The position numbers and the translations under genes were made by a program. Source: Agrobacterium larrymoorei (GTDB lineage: Bacteria > Pseudomonadota > Alphaproteobacteria > Rhizobiales > Rhizobiaceae). Taken from it: DNA of 64,000 nt. Where the stretch lies: the NCBI RefSeq assembly GCF_005145045.1, contig NZ_CP039693.1:310001-374000 (forward strand), read 5' to 3'. This document shows positions 48,051-57,491 of this stretch, piece by piece; positions within the stretch are counted from its first letter, which is position 1; every line of letters starts with the position of its first letter. The notes under the pieces were generated by a model. That model had not been told where the DNA came from and ran no database searches. It saw only the letters and a program-made list of their open reading frames with translations.

Positions 48051-49583
48051 TTAACTAGCCTTAATCTTAGAAGATGCAAATAAATCAGCTTTAAATGCTA
48101 GGCGGCTATCAATCGGGCTTGCTGTCTCTATTTTTGTTAAGCTGGAGCGAACGCGATATGTAGTTTTTCTCTGCGCATTACCGTTACCCGGAGGGCGAAG
48201 CGACAATGTTACGAGCGGCGCGAGCATCGCTGCGAAGAAAATAGCCAGGCCGGATATTTGCAGGGAGAAGTCTATCGCCGAGTGAACCGCGACCAGGAGA
48301 AGAGCCGAGAGACCCAACTCTCCCGCAAATCGTGCGCTGCGACGGCGTCTGATCCCGATCAGGAAAACGATGGTCAGCCAGATAGCAAAAACGAGAACTG
48401 GCACGACGAAGACAATTCCGAGTGTAAATAGTCCCTCAAGGTAGACATTATGAGCCCTGTCCCAAGCGCCGATGATGCCGCAGCTAGGGTCGCGATATGC
48501 TGGGAAAACGCTGGAGAAGCTGGATAGGCCTGCCCCGAACGGAAAATGATCGCGAACCGCCGATAAAATACCCGGCATCACGCAAAAGCGACCATCTTCA
48601 AAAGTGTCTTGCATCTGGGAGCGCAAAAGCACGCGCTGCCCAAGCATGAAGAAGATAACGAGGACCACCAGAAAGCCGCAGCTTGCCGCAAGCATTTTCG
48701 TTCTGCGCCCAAGCGCCGATACATCGGCCTGCTGTTTTCGGGATATGCGCGACTTACGAACCATTTTCAGGACAAGCAGGAAACAGACCGCGACGAATGT
48801 GGCGCCGATTCCTCCCCGCGATTTCGTCAGCATCAGTGCGGTCAATGATGAAAAAAGAAGAGCGCAATGCCATGAGGCGTGCCAGACTTTCTTCTGAGTG
48901 CCGGACGAGAGCATACTGCCAGCGCCGATGGCGCCTAGCACACGCCAGATATCGATCTTTCGGATCGAGGTCTCAACAACTGTAGCGTTGAGAAGCAAGG
49001 CAAGTCCAAAAAAAGTGGCCGCGGTGTTTCTGTTTACGAAGAGACCGGTCAGGCTGGTCAAATATGCTATCTTCTCGCCAAAAAGCAGCCGATCGGGTGC
49101 GGCGTAGAAATGTGCAATCGAGAAGATCGAGATCAGGCCAGCAGAGACTGAAAACACCTTCACGGCTCTGGTCGCCCGGTCATCATTCGCAAACAACAAA
49201 AGACCAACCATGAATACGCCAAACGGAACGACAATACGAAGTGCCGCAGGTAGGTCGTCTGCTGGAGATAGAGAAATGGCCGATTGCGTGTCAGGAAGAA
49301 GCTGTTGAACCTCTCTCCAGGCGGGTTGCGCCGTACCCAGGTCCAGGCCAGGCGTCGATTGAATGGCGACCCATGCGACAAGCATCACCAATAAGATCGA
49401 GCTCATCCACAGTGTCGAGGCGGTATGCTCTGGCAGACCTTGTGTGATGAGGAGTATCAGCAGAAGTAGAAAAATCGGCAAAGCAAGAAGAGAGACGGTT
49501 AGAAGCTCGACTGAGCCGTAATTCAGCAGCGCAATTAAAATTGTAACACAATAAATTATAGAAGCAATAAAGAGTGACGGCAT
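48051..49583 (-). CDS. Wzy-type polymerase/O-antigen ligase family membrane protein
   Basis: 510 residues with roughly 11-12 hydrophobic segments. The family loop near residue 345 reads FPFGAGLSSFSSVFPAYRDPSCG and continues DRAHNVYLEGLFTLGIVFVV, the Wzy_C pattern. First gene of the minus-strand set with the export lipoprotein, the Ala/Gly-rich protein and the ExoP-like kinase, so it probably polymerises the repeat unit of that system. A second, different polymerase-type gene lies at 57492. Confidence 0.88.
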   Translation of the reverse strand: MPSLFIASIIYCVTILIALLNYGSVELLTVSLLALPIFLLLLILLITQGLPEHTASTLWMSSILLVMLVAWVAIQSTPGLDLGTAQPAWREVQQLLPDTQSAISLSPADDLPAALRIVVPFGVFMVGLLLFANDDRATRAVKVFSVSAGLISIFSIAHFYAAPDRLLFGEKIAYLTSLTGLFVNRNTAATFFGLALLLNATVVETSIRKIDIWRVLGAIGAGSMLSSGTQKKVWHASWHCALLFSSLTALMLTKSRGGIGATFVAVCFLLVLKMVRKSRISRKQQADVSALGRRTKMLAASCGFLVVLVIFFMLGQRVLLRSQMQDTFEDGRFCVMPGILSAVRDHFPFGAGLSSFSSVFPAYRDPSCGIIGAWDRAHNVYLEGLFTLGIVFVVPVLVFAIWLTIVFLIGIRRRRSARFAGELGLSALLLVAVHSAIDFSLQISGLAIFFAAMLAPLVTLSLRPPGNGNAQRKTTYRVRSSLTKIETASPIDSRLAFKADLFASSKIKAS

Positions 49584-49903
49584 TCTTCAACCTGTATTGC
49601 TTCTTCGGTGGCGTTTTACCGTGTTGATAACCAAACAACAAAAATTTAAGTCATGAGGCCAACGGAAGTTGGGCGCGGCCTATTCATCATTGGGTATTTC
49701 GGCCACGCTACAGCGGAGTAGAAGCTCGATAAACCAGCCTGATGAATTATCCCCAGAGGATATGCTTTCAGATCGGACTATTATTGGCTTTCAAAAAATC
49801 GATTTCGATGAAAAGACTTGGAGCCGGAGCATCGTAGAATGTCGTGGCAGCGGCGCGCATGCGGCTCAGGTTTGCCAGCAATATGACGAATTTGACCTCG
49901 GCA
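49584..49903. other. Upstream region of the polymerase/export operon (no gene seen)
   Basis: 320 bases with the likely promoter of the minus-strand export operon. A plus-strand open frame here has no ribosome binding site or family pattern and overlaps the KTSC gene, so it is not annotated. Confidence 0.45.
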
Positions 49904-50113
49904 CTATGCAGCGATGCGTTTATACTGCTTGCGAATGCGGTCAATATAATGCTGGCCAGGAGATTTGGCAGCGCACATCGCTTCTACTTCACTTTCAGGT
50001 ACGCCGACGAACAGGCGCTCCTCGCCGTTTTTGAAGCAAATATGCAGTTGTCCGTCGTCCTGACTGAAGTAAACATTTTGAATGATACGCGATTTAATCG
50101 AGAGGCTCTTCAT
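49904..50113 (-). CDS. KTSC domain protein
   Basis: 69-residue protein: SIKSRIIQNVYFSQDDGQLHICFKNGEERLFVGVPESEVEAMCAAKSPGQHYIDRIRKQYKRI. The order of a short beta-rich start, an RLFVGVP turn and an AKSPGQHYIDRIRKQY end is the pattern of the KTSC domain, an RNA-associated small domain of unclear function. GGGAG lies at good spacing before the ATG. It stands alone between the export operon and a small secreted-protein gene. Confidence 0.8.
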   Translation of the reverse strand: MKSLSIKSRIIQNVYFSQDDGQLHICFKNGEERLFVGVPESEVEAMCAAKSPGQHYIDRIRKQYKRIAA

Positions 50114-50319
50114 TTCTTTTCTCCCTTGTATTATTTTGTTTTAGCCGTGAACCTGAAACGTCTTGTGAAAAGATGTGGTGAGCCAAACCTTAAAGTTTTG
50201 CGGATGTTTTTAGCTTTTCATCGAGCAGACGGCCCGAAGATTATGTGGTCTCGGTGGAAGGCGACGTTGACCCGAGTAGCAGGCCCTATATCCGGTCGGA
50301 TCATGTCGAGGGACTTCAC

Positions 50320-50613
50320 GTGAAGAAAACAGTTCTCGTTATTGTCTTGATAGCTTTTCCGAGCGTGGTCGACGCACAGCAATATCGTAATCTGGAAGTT
50401 CAGCCAGATGGTACCGGAGGATATTCGGGCACCTATGGTGGGCAAAATTTCCAGACTTATCAGAACGATGGGACCGCAGTGCCGCCACCACGCGGTTCGA
50501 GCAGGCGCCCTTCGGCGGTTTCCCCAAAGGTCGTGATTCCCAATTCTGGGGTGACGGGTGATACGCTAAAACGTTGCTACATGACGGGAAATGGCAACGC
50601 TATTTGCCAGTGA
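50320..50613 (+). CDS. Small secreted protein, unknown
   Basis: 97 residues from GTG, with GAGGG upstream. A signal peptide (VKKTVLVIVLIAFPSVVDAQ) is followed by a polar Gly/Tyr/Gln segment (TGGYSGTYGGQNFQTYQNDGTAVPPPRG). The end carries two Cys residues (LKRCYMTGNGNAICQ) that could form a disulfide. No family recognised. Short proteins of this kind with a Cys-x(8)-Cys end occur repeatedly in rhizobia. Confidence 0.7.
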   Translation: MKKTVLVIVLIAFPSVVDAQQYRNLEVQPDGTGGYSGTYGGQNFQTYQNDGTAVPPPRGSSRRPSAVSPKVVIPNSGVTGDTLKRCYMTGNGNAICQ

Positions 50614-51537
50614 TTCAGGCTTACGATTTCAGTCGCTTCTCGCGGTAACCTTACTTCATAAGTATAGTTATCGAAATATACGTGCTTTTCACAATCTTAC
50701 TGTAAAGATGTTGCAACGCGAAGAGGGCTGGTCCTCTTCCAGGGTCTCTTAAAATCGGCATTTTAACCCTGTCGCCGTAACCGAAGCTCGGCGAGCGTGA
50801 TTGATCAAGCGGTAGTGGGACCAAAGTTTTGGGTTCACGCTTGTTCATTGTGAGGAGTGTAAAGCGAGTTCCACAGCAATACTCGCAGCTACTTACGGCT
50901 CACTCGTTATAATTGCGCAACTCCATCACGAATATTTTGAGCACGCGAACGCGCGTCGTGGGCAAGCTTTGGGATGCCTCTTGGAGAGCAAGTGTCATCA
51001 GAGTCTGCAGTTTTCTTTTACATTGCAGGCAGGACGCGCAACGCAGAGGCGCATATTTGTCATAGCTCTCTTATGGCGTCAGTAATTTCTTCGCTCAAAT
51101 ATTAGAATAAGATAATTTACTTGCTCGCAGTTGAATATTTCTACCCAATCCTTCGATTTCCAAATTTTTTCGGCGAAAATAGGTTTTTATCGAGTGTATC
51201 GGCCCGAATCGACCAGAAAATTATCGAAGATTCTGCAAAAACTGGGGTTTTTCTTGATTGTGACAGAAATATTTTCGTCGCCTGTACCGTTATTCAGTCT
51301 AGCGGAAATGCGTGTCTTTTATGCATCTCGCGTCGGCGATTAACTACATTGTTCACTAAGTATTGACTCAGTAATGCGATATTGGTTTATAAACTATTAA
51401 CGAAGCGCCTATCGGCTGTAGGGCGTGGCTCAAGTTCACGTTCAAGTCGTTAGCCTGGTATTCTTTTATTTGTGTAACTGATTGATCCGCCGGCTCCTAA
51501 CCGCGGCTCATAATCACGAAACGATGGAGCTTTCTTT
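50614..51537. other. 924-base AT-rich region upstream of exoY-like gene (no gene seen)
   Basis: No convincing coding sequence; short frames such as 51121-51366 lack ribosome binding sites. The first 160 bases contain two adjacent hairpins (listed separately). The last 200 bases before the exoY-like gene probably hold its promoter, and long leaders are common for rhizobial exoY genes. A small RNA gene is possible but not demonstrated. Confidence 0.5.
50720..50770. terminator. Two adjacent stem-loops downstream of the small secreted-protein gene
   Basis: First stem: GAAGAGG, GCTGGT, CCTCTTC (50720-50739). Second: AGGGT, 4-base bulge, TAAAAT, CGGC, ATTTTA, ACCCT (50741-50770). The second is a nested perfect dyad with an AT-rich inner stem. 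Their closeness suggests a structured RNA end or a protein-binding cruciform. They begin 106 bases after the coding stop. Confidence 0.5.
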
Positions 51538-52173
51538 ATGAAGTATGCAACAGCTCTTCCAACTGGCGGACTGGCAAAGCGAAGCTTGGACGTAACAGTT
51601 GCAATCTGTGCACTCGTCCTTTTCGGTCCGATATTCTTGATGATCATGGCGCTGGTCAAGTTCAGCGACAACGGACCGGCTTTCTTTGGACACGAGCGCG
51701 TTGGTCACAATGGGCAGAAGTTCAAATGCTTGAAGTTCCGGACAATGGCAGTGAACGGCGACGAGCTGCTTCGCAGCCATCTGCGTGACAACCCTGAGGC
51801 TGCTGCCGAATGGAAGGCGACCCGCAAGCTGAAAGACGATCCGCGCGTTACCGCCGTCGGCAGGGTTCTGCGTAAGTTGAGCCTCGATGAGCTGCCTCAG
51901 CTTATCAACATTATTCGCGGCGAAATGAGTGTCGTCGGTCCGCGCCCCGTCGTTGATGAAGAATTGCGGGCTTATGACAGTTCCGCTGTCTACTATCTTC
52001 GCACACGACCGGGCCTGACGGGCCTGTGGCAGATTAGCGGCCGCAATGACGTATCTTATGAGAGCCGGATCGCTTTCGATACGCAATATGTCCAGACCTG
52101 GTCCTTGATCCAGGACCTGGCCATCATCCTGAAGACAATTCCAGCAGTCTGCATGGCACGCGGTAGCTATTAG
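51538..52173 (+). CDS. exoY: Initiating sugar transferase, ExoY-like
   Basis: 211-residue polyprenyl-phosphate hexose-1-phosphate transferase. One N-terminal membrane helix (VTVAICALVLFGPIFLMIMALV) is followed by the conserved catalytic set KCLKFRTM, LRKLSLDELPQLINIIRGEMSVVGPRP and RPGLTGLWQISGRND. It transfers (by similarity to ExoY) galactose-1-phosphate to undecaprenyl phosphate, starting repeat-unit synthesis. The donor sugar is not fixed by sequence; glucose is possible. GGAG precedes the ATG. It is the only initiating transferase in the window. Confidence 0.9.
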   Translation: MKYATALPTGGLAKRSLDVTVAICALVLFGPIFLMIMALVKFSDNGPAFFGHERVGHNGQKFKCLKFRTMAVNGDELLRSHLRDNPEAAAEWKATRKLKDDPRVTAVGRVLRKLSLDELPQLINIIRGEMSVVGPRPVVDEELRAYDSSAVYYLRTRPGLTGLWQISGRNDVSYESRIAFDTQYVQTWSLIQDLAIILKTIPAVCMARGSY

Positions 52174-52232
52174 TACCGCCAACCCCTCTATACACGAAAG
52201 CCCATCCGGGCACGATAAAAGGCTATCGCACC

Positions 52233-54161
52233 GTGAGTGATCTGAGTAAATCGGCAGCACATGGCGGTTATCGAAATGATATCGATGGTCTGCGCGCAAT
52301 AGCGGTATTATCGGTTGTTTTCTATCACTATAAATTCGCCTTCTTGTCAGGCGGGTTTACCGGAGTAGACATATTTTTCGTTATTTCGGGCTACGTTATC
52401 GCAAAGTCGATATTTGTGGAGCTGGAGAGGGGAGAGTTCAGCGTCTCCCATTTCTACTTCAAGAGAGTTCGACGGATCATACCCGCCTTGTTCGTCGTCT
52501 ATCTGCTGACGTCAATCGCGGCAGCTATCATTCTGCTCCCAAGAGATTTTATCTCATTTTCCAAAAGCCTGATCGCATCGGCAACCTTCGTATCGAACAT
52601 TTTCTTCTGGAAATCGTCCGGATATTTCAATCCACTGGCTGAAAACCAGCCGCTTCTGCACACCTGGTCGCTCTCTGTTGAAGAGCAGTATTATGTGTTT
52701 GCGCCGCTTTTATTCGCATTTCTCTACCGCCGTCAGGCGGGAAAAAAGCTTACGATTTTGGTGTTGGCCACCCTTTCGCTTTTTTCCTTTGCGCTGGCTA
52801 TCACAGCAATTTATGCGGCACCTACGGCAGGCTTTTTTCTGCTTCCCACTCGCCTCTGGGAGCTGCTTATCGGTGCCACGCTTGCGGTTCAATCGAGCCA
52901 TTTTGGCTTGAAGCTCAAAGGTGTTCCAAACTCGCTTTTGAGCTTCGCCGGGCTGGGCCTGATTGTTTTCGGGCTTGTCACGATTGGCAGTGCAGATCCT
53001 TTTCCAGGTTGGAACGCACTGTTTCCCTGTGTCGGAGCGGCGTTGATAATCTTAGCCGGTACAACCGAGCGCCGGCCTCTGGTCAATCGCCTGCTCGCAA
53101 CTCGCCTGCCCGTCGGCGTCGGAAAAATTTCCTTTTCGCTGTACCTGATCCATTGGCCGGTGATCGCTTTCCTGAACTACTATGTCGATGGGACGCTTTC
53201 CCCTTATGCTTATTCCGGCTTGATAGTGATGGTTATCGGCCTGGCATATCTTTCCTGGAAGTATGTCGAGCAGCCGTTCAGAACGCTGTCATTCGAACAG
53301 ATGCGATCTGCTTTTGTAAAAACAGGGATTGGCATCGGTACATTCTCGGTCATCGGGCTTGCCGTCATCGCTGCGAACGGTTTTCCCCAGCGGCAGCCCG
53401 GCTTTGTCGAGCAGAAAATTGCAGGACTTGAAGATTGGGGCGGCAATTCATGCTTCCACCAAAATGCAACGACGCTGGAATCCTGGGATCCCGTTCATTG
53501 CCAGCGGACGACTGGCTCTACGGGCAACGTTCTCCTTTGGGGAGACTCCTTTGCGGCGCATTATTTGCCGGGTTTATTGACCAACGCTGCACAGTTGGAC
53601 AAAAACATTTTCCAGTACACCTTTGCAGGTTGTCCGCCAATTCTGTCCTATTATTCGCTTGCCCGCCCCGCCTGCAGCAAATTCAATGCGGAAGCGCTTT
53701 CCCTTCTCACGACTTACAATATCAAGACTGTGATTCTGTCCTCTCGCTGGAGCGACGTACCCAAGGCGACGCTCGAGCAGCTTCACGAGACAATCGCGGA
53801 GATCAAACGCCACGGTGTGGATGTCATCGTGATCGGCCCCTCTCCCCAGTTTTCCGCTGACGTCCAGCGTCTCGACTATCTTTCCGGTGCCTCGGCGCGT
53901 GCTGGTGAAGTTGCTGGCAACGCGGCGAACAGTGAAGAGTCGATGGAAAAAGTCGCCAGTGAAGCAGCCGGTGCGACATTCATCAATCCTATGTCCACAC
54001 TATGCGTGTCAGACCGTTGCGTATATCGCGTAAACTCCAACTATCTTTACGCCGACTACGGTCATCTTTCGAAATACGGCGCTGACTTCGCCGTTCGTTC
54101 CTATCTGTTACCTGCTCTCAAGCATAATGATGCGCCCGTGAAGCTTTCGAATAAGACATAG
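52233..54161 (+). CDS. OafA/YrhL-type acyltransferase fused to SGNH domain
   Basis: 642 residues. The N-terminal acyltransferase-3 domain has about ten transmembrane helices (YRNDIDGLRAIAVLSVVFYHYKF, GGFTGVDIFFVISGYVI, HTWSLSVEEQYYVFAPLL). After about residue 380 a periplasmic SGNH-hydrolase-like domain follows, with NVLLWGDSFAAHYLPGL as its Ser block and DYGHLSKYGA as the late Asp/His block. Proteins of this layout O-acetylate cell-surface polysaccharides. It starts at GTG 59 bases after the ExoY-like gene, so it most likely decorates the same polymer. Confidence 0.92.
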   Translation: MSDLSKSAAHGGYRNDIDGLRAIAVLSVVFYHYKFAFLSGGFTGVDIFFVISGYVIAKSIFVELERGEFSVSHFYFKRVRRIIPALFVVYLLTSIAAAIILLPRDFISFSKSLIASATFVSNIFFWKSSGYFNPLAENQPLLHTWSLSVEEQYYVFAPLLFAFLYRRQAGKKLTILVLATLSLFSFALAITAIYAAPTAGFFLLPTRLWELLIGATLAVQSSHFGLKLKGVPNSLLSFAGLGLIVFGLVTIGSADPFPGWNALFPCVGAALIILAGTTERRPLVNRLLATRLPVGVGKISFSLYLIHWPVIAFLNYYVDGTLSPYAYSGLIVMVIGLAYLSWKYVEQPFRTLSFEQMRSAFVKTGIGIGTFSVIGLAVIAANGFPQRQPGFVEQKIAGLEDWGGNSCFHQNATTLESWDPVHCQRTTGSTGNVLLWGDSFAAHYLPGLLTNAAQLDKNIFQYTFAGCPPILSYYSLARPACSKFNAEALSLLTTYNIKTVILSSRWSDVPKATLEQLHETIAEIKRHGVDVIVIGPSPQFSADVQRLDYLSGASARAGEVAGNAANSEESMEKVASEAAGATFINPMSTLCVSDRCVYRVNSNYLYADYGHLSKYGADFAVRSYLLPALKHNDAPVKLSNKT

Positions 54162-54165
54162 TGGC

Positions 54166-54211
54166 AACGGCTACCCCGGCACGAGGCTGAGCCGACGGTG
54201 TTATTTTTTTT
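54166..54211 (+). terminator. Terminator-like structure after the acyltransferase gene
   Basis: CGGCT and AGCCG pair across a 17-base GC-rich loop, followed shortly by a run of eight T (54204-54211). The stem is short, but the T-run and position just after the stop support termination. Confidence 0.5.
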
Positions 54212-54359
54212 GCTTACGGCGCGGCAGACTCGCCGTTGCGAAAGATAGGCAGTTCCAGCTCAATAACGATCGGTTAGCCTGACTTGGAAGCATGTTTGCC
54301 TCGAAGATCGATCCCTGCCGGAGCAGATGTCTCTCAATCGCAAGCAGTTAGCTTGTATC

Positions 54360-55529
54360 TCACTTGCAAGACTGCTCGAGCGCGCGTTTCAGCCGTGTAA
54401 GCGCCGTCTCCACATGGTGCTGGATATTCTTGCGAACTTGGGACGCGATGTCTGGCTTTTCCAGAACATTTTTTGCCTGCGCAAGTGCTGCCCTGAAGCC
54501 AGAGAAGCTGTGTAGCTGCTCTGCGAAAATGTAGAAGCTACGCGCCCCATACATTTCGAAGAGTATCTCTTTCTTTTTGTCAGAAAGAGAATTGTCGGCG
54601 GTAGCGGCACCAAGCCCGATGCATATTGCAGGAATCCCTAACCGCCAAGCGTTGACGCAGACATGATAGGTGTCCGTAATGATAAACTTACATCCTGAAA
54701 GTTCCGAGAGTATCTTCCCGGTCTCTACGTGCTGATTGGGCACCTGATAGCCGAACGAGCCAGCGAGTGCCCGAATTTTCCGTCGTGTGAAAAACCATGG
54801 TATCCACCGCGAGGATTCACCAAGGCTTCGCGCCAGCAGTTTTGCGTAGAGAAGCATCAGAAATTTCGACTTTGTCCGACCGAAATAAACGCCCACACCC
54901 TGACGCTGTTCAGCCATCTTAAAGCCTGAGAATCTCTCAAGATCCTCGTCGCTCAGCAAAAACGCGCAGTCGCAGGCGAGCGATGGATCGAGGCCTCTTA
55001 GCGGTGACACTTTTGCAGCCGACAATGCATCTCTGAAAAACACGCCTGCGGCGTTTTTGAAGAGCCTCTCCGAGAACAGCTGATACGCTTGATCGACGTC
55101 GTCCTCCGCCCGATTTGTGATGATCGTGCTGCCGAAAATGATCGCCCGGTTAATCCGGTCTTCCTCAAGCCGGGACAGAAAGATGTACTTGTAATAGTCG
55201 CTTTGAAACCCGGTTTGACCTTCCTGGGACAGGCTCTTGTTCCACGAGCCCCTATCCTTCTCAAGGTATGACAGGGAATGAAGAAAATCTCCCCAAAACA
55301 GAAATACGTCTGATTTCAGGTATTCTTCCTGGTGATCGATGATATCCAAATAAGTAAATGGAATTTCCGATTCAGGATAAGAGTACTCGTTTAACTTTCC
55401 ATATGTATAAAATTTAACGATATTTGGATGCGCCAGTTTTGACAACGTGACGTGCGCCGCCAAATCTACGGTCAGCATGCCTGTATTACGTTCGGGAGGA
55501 AGCGCGCAAATTACAGCAATTGTTTTCAT
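54360..55529 (-). CDS. Polysaccharide pyruvyl transferase family protein
   Basis: 389-residue protein with the pyruvyl transferase (WcaK/ExoV) pattern: an N-terminal Rossmann-like half containing AIIFGSTII and FFRDALSAAKV, then C-terminal LSGCKFIITDTYHVCVNAWRLGIPAICIG, where the family has a conserved TxxxH segment. It would transfer pyruvate from phosphoenolpyruvate to a sugar of the repeat unit as a ketal, giving an acidic polymer. It converges on the acyltransferase gene and follows the flippase gene on the minus strand. Similarity to succinoglycan ExoV itself appears low. Confidence 0.8.
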   Translation of the reverse strand: MKTIAVICALPPERNTGMLTVDLAAHVTLSKLAHPNIVKFYTYGKLNEYSYPESEIPFTYLDIIDHQEEYLKSDVFLFWGDFLHSLSYLEKDRGSWNKSLSQEGQTGFQSDYYKYIFLSRLEEDRINRAIIFGSTIITNRAEDDVDQAYQLFSERLFKNAAGVFFRDALSAAKVSPLRGLDPSLACDCAFLLSDEDLERFSGFKMAEQRQGVGVYFGRTKSKFLMLLYAKLLARSLGESSRWIPWFFTRRKIRALAGSFGYQVPNQHVETGKILSELSGCKFIITDTYHVCVNAWRLGIPAICIGLGAATADNSLSDKKKEILFEMYGARSFYIFAEQLHSFSGFRAALAQAKNVLEKPDIASQVRKNIQHHVETALTRLKRALEQSCK

Positions 55530-55727
55530 TTACTGTACATCTTCCCCTGTAACGATTGACCAGATTTCAAAGAAATTGACGAAAACTATCTTCAAGCCGT
55601 ATAGGTTCTGGCTGATACAGCGTCAAGTCACTGCTCGTCCAATCTACTCGACATGAAAGACCGGAATTGGTTGAACGGTTCGGATTTCTGCCTCGTTATT
55701 TCCAATAACCAACAGAAATCCGCAGTT

Positions 55728-57149
55728 TTAGCTGTTCAAGGCAGATAGCCCTTTGCGGAGTGTCGCATAACCAGCAGCCATCGATGTGACGATTGCGATG
55801 ATTGTCAGGCCTGTGACACATGGAATCCACAGATACCATTGGGTGCGCAGTTCAGAGGCGAAAACCCAGTAGATGGATGCGGCCAGCAAGGAGATCATCG
55901 TCGGGGCGGACATCAGCGTAATGAACCGGATGCGCGATAGGCTCAGGAGACTTAGAATGCTGTTTATGTTTCGTGGAACGATCAGAGCAACGGCAACTGC
56001 AAATGCGCCCGCGATGTAAGTTGTGCCACCGACGGCGAATATGGCGAGCAGCAGGCACCAGGCGAGCGCGAATTCGATGGCCAATCTCATTTGGCTGCGG
56101 ACTTGACCCAAGACGATGCGGATCGTGACCGCCAGCGTTCCAATCAGTTGATAACCCGCAAATGGCGCTATCAAGGCAAACAGATAGCCCGATTCCGTCC
56201 ACTTGTTTCCGAGCACAAGGGAAAATATCTCCTGATGGGCGGCCGACGCTAAAAACAGCATAGGAAGCATGAAGGCAGCGACCAGATAGGATATCGCAAG
56301 ATAGACCCCGCCGAGCTTTTCCTTGTTTTCCCGAAATGGCAGGAGATGGGTGTATATCACGTAGTTGAGCGGCCCCGTCAGGATGCGGCCGGGTAACCGG
56401 GCGAACAGGAACGCCATGGAGAATATCCCTGCCCCGACTGCGCCAAGCGCGTGACCTATTATGATCAACTCGAGCGACTGGGACAGGTTCGTTGCGAGAT
56501 TGCTGAAGAGCATGCTGCGCCCGAACACGATGTGCTCCCTCAGGCACGCCAATGAGAAAACAAAGCTTGGTTTGAACCGGGACGCTATGAAGGTAAAGGC
56601 GGCGCGGATGGAGTACTGCGCCAATTGCTGGAGGACCAGAGACCATATGCCAGCGCCGTTCAAAACACCGACGAGAGCAGTTGTGAGGCCCGCTGCCATA
56701 GCGACGACTTCAATGATGGCAATGGTCGTGAATTTTCCCCGTTTTTGCAGTTTCACGCCCGGTATTGCGCTGATGGCCTGGAGAAATGCGATAAGCGCCA
56801 GTCCTCTGGTAATGGGCCCGAGATCAGGCTCTGCAAATATGATCGCAAGCCCTGAGGCGCCAAACAGCGCCACCAAAGCCAGAACCACACCGATGATCGC
56901 CGTGAGCCAAAATGCGCTGGACCAGACAAGAGAGTTATTTTCATCTTCTTTGATCAGCGACTGCCCTACCCCCGCATCCGCAAAGATAACGAGCAGAAGA
57001 ACGATCGGGATGGCAAGTGTTACAGTTCCGTATTCATGCGGGCTCAGAAAACGTGCCAATATTGGCATGACGAAGAACTGAGCGGCAATTCGAAGAATTG
57101 AAATCGAAGACATCGACATGGTGCCAAAGGCGATTTTTTTTAAGGACAC
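55728..57149 (-). CDS. Polysaccharide flippase (Wzx/ExoT-type)
   Basis: 473-residue membrane protein of the polysaccharide transporter family with about 12-14 helices. The start is typical: ISILRIAAQFFVMPILARFLSPHEYGTVTLAIP. An internal FSNLATNLSQSLELIIIGHALGAVGAGIFSMAF marks the second half. It should flip the lipid-linked repeat unit to the periplasm. First gene of a minus-strand pair with the pyruvyl-transferase-family gene, and divergent from the ExoQ-like gene. Rhizobial ExoT is the functional counterpart. Confidence 0.9.
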   Translation of the reverse strand: MSLKKIAFGTMSMSSISILRIAAQFFVMPILARFLSPHEYGTVTLAIPIVLLLVIFADAGVGQSLIKEDENNSLVWSSAFWLTAIIGVVLALVALFGASGLAIIFAEPDLGPITRGLALIAFLQAISAIPGVKLQKRGKFTTIAIIEVVAMAAGLTTALVGVLNGAGIWSLVLQQLAQYSIRAAFTFIASRFKPSFVFSLACLREHIVFGRSMLFSNLATNLSQSLELIIIGHALGAVGAGIFSMAFLFARLPGRILTGPLNYVIYTHLLPFRENKEKLGGVYLAISYLVAAFMLPMLFLASAAHQEIFSLVLGNKWTESGYLFALIAPFAGYQLIGTLAVTIRIVLGQVRSQMRLAIEFALAWCLLLAIFAVGGTTYIAGAFAVAVALIVPRNINSILSLLSLSRIRFITLMSAPTMISLLAASIYWVFASELRTQWYLWIPCVTGLTIIAIVTSMAAGYATLRKGLSALNS

Positions 57150-57491
57150 TCGGCACCCTGATGTTTGTGATCGACTTAAGCCTGAACTTCGAAGTTGCAG
57201 GCTAGAAAAGATGATTTGAGCTTACATAGCCTGAACGCGAACAGGCTGCCATCCAAATACTTTAGGAACGATACCTCCGCGTGTCTTATAAGCATCGAAT
57301 GAAACGATGCACTGATGCCATGCCAATATTGCAGGAAAATTAATCTTGGTTGGCCCTCATGGTCCAGTAGATCGCGCTGGCAAAAAGGGGTATTGGTCCT
57401 TTAAATGTGTTGAGAGTTCCGAACACATTGTTCATCCGCCAAATTAACCGACGTGCTGTCGAAGACATTCCGAATTTTCAGGTAATTCACC
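57150..57491. other. Divergent intergenic region between flippase and ExoQ-like genes
   Basis: 342 bases without a gene. It must contain two outward promoters. No strong dyad or recognisable operator was seen. Confidence 0.45.

Noticed and set aside
49669..50034. 121-residue plus-strand frame opposite the KTSC gene
   Set aside because: It overlaps a better supported gene with a good ribosome binding site and shows no domain pattern.
51121..51366. 81-residue frame in the exoY upstream region
   Set aside because: AT-rich, no ribosome binding site, aromatic-rich random-looking composition.
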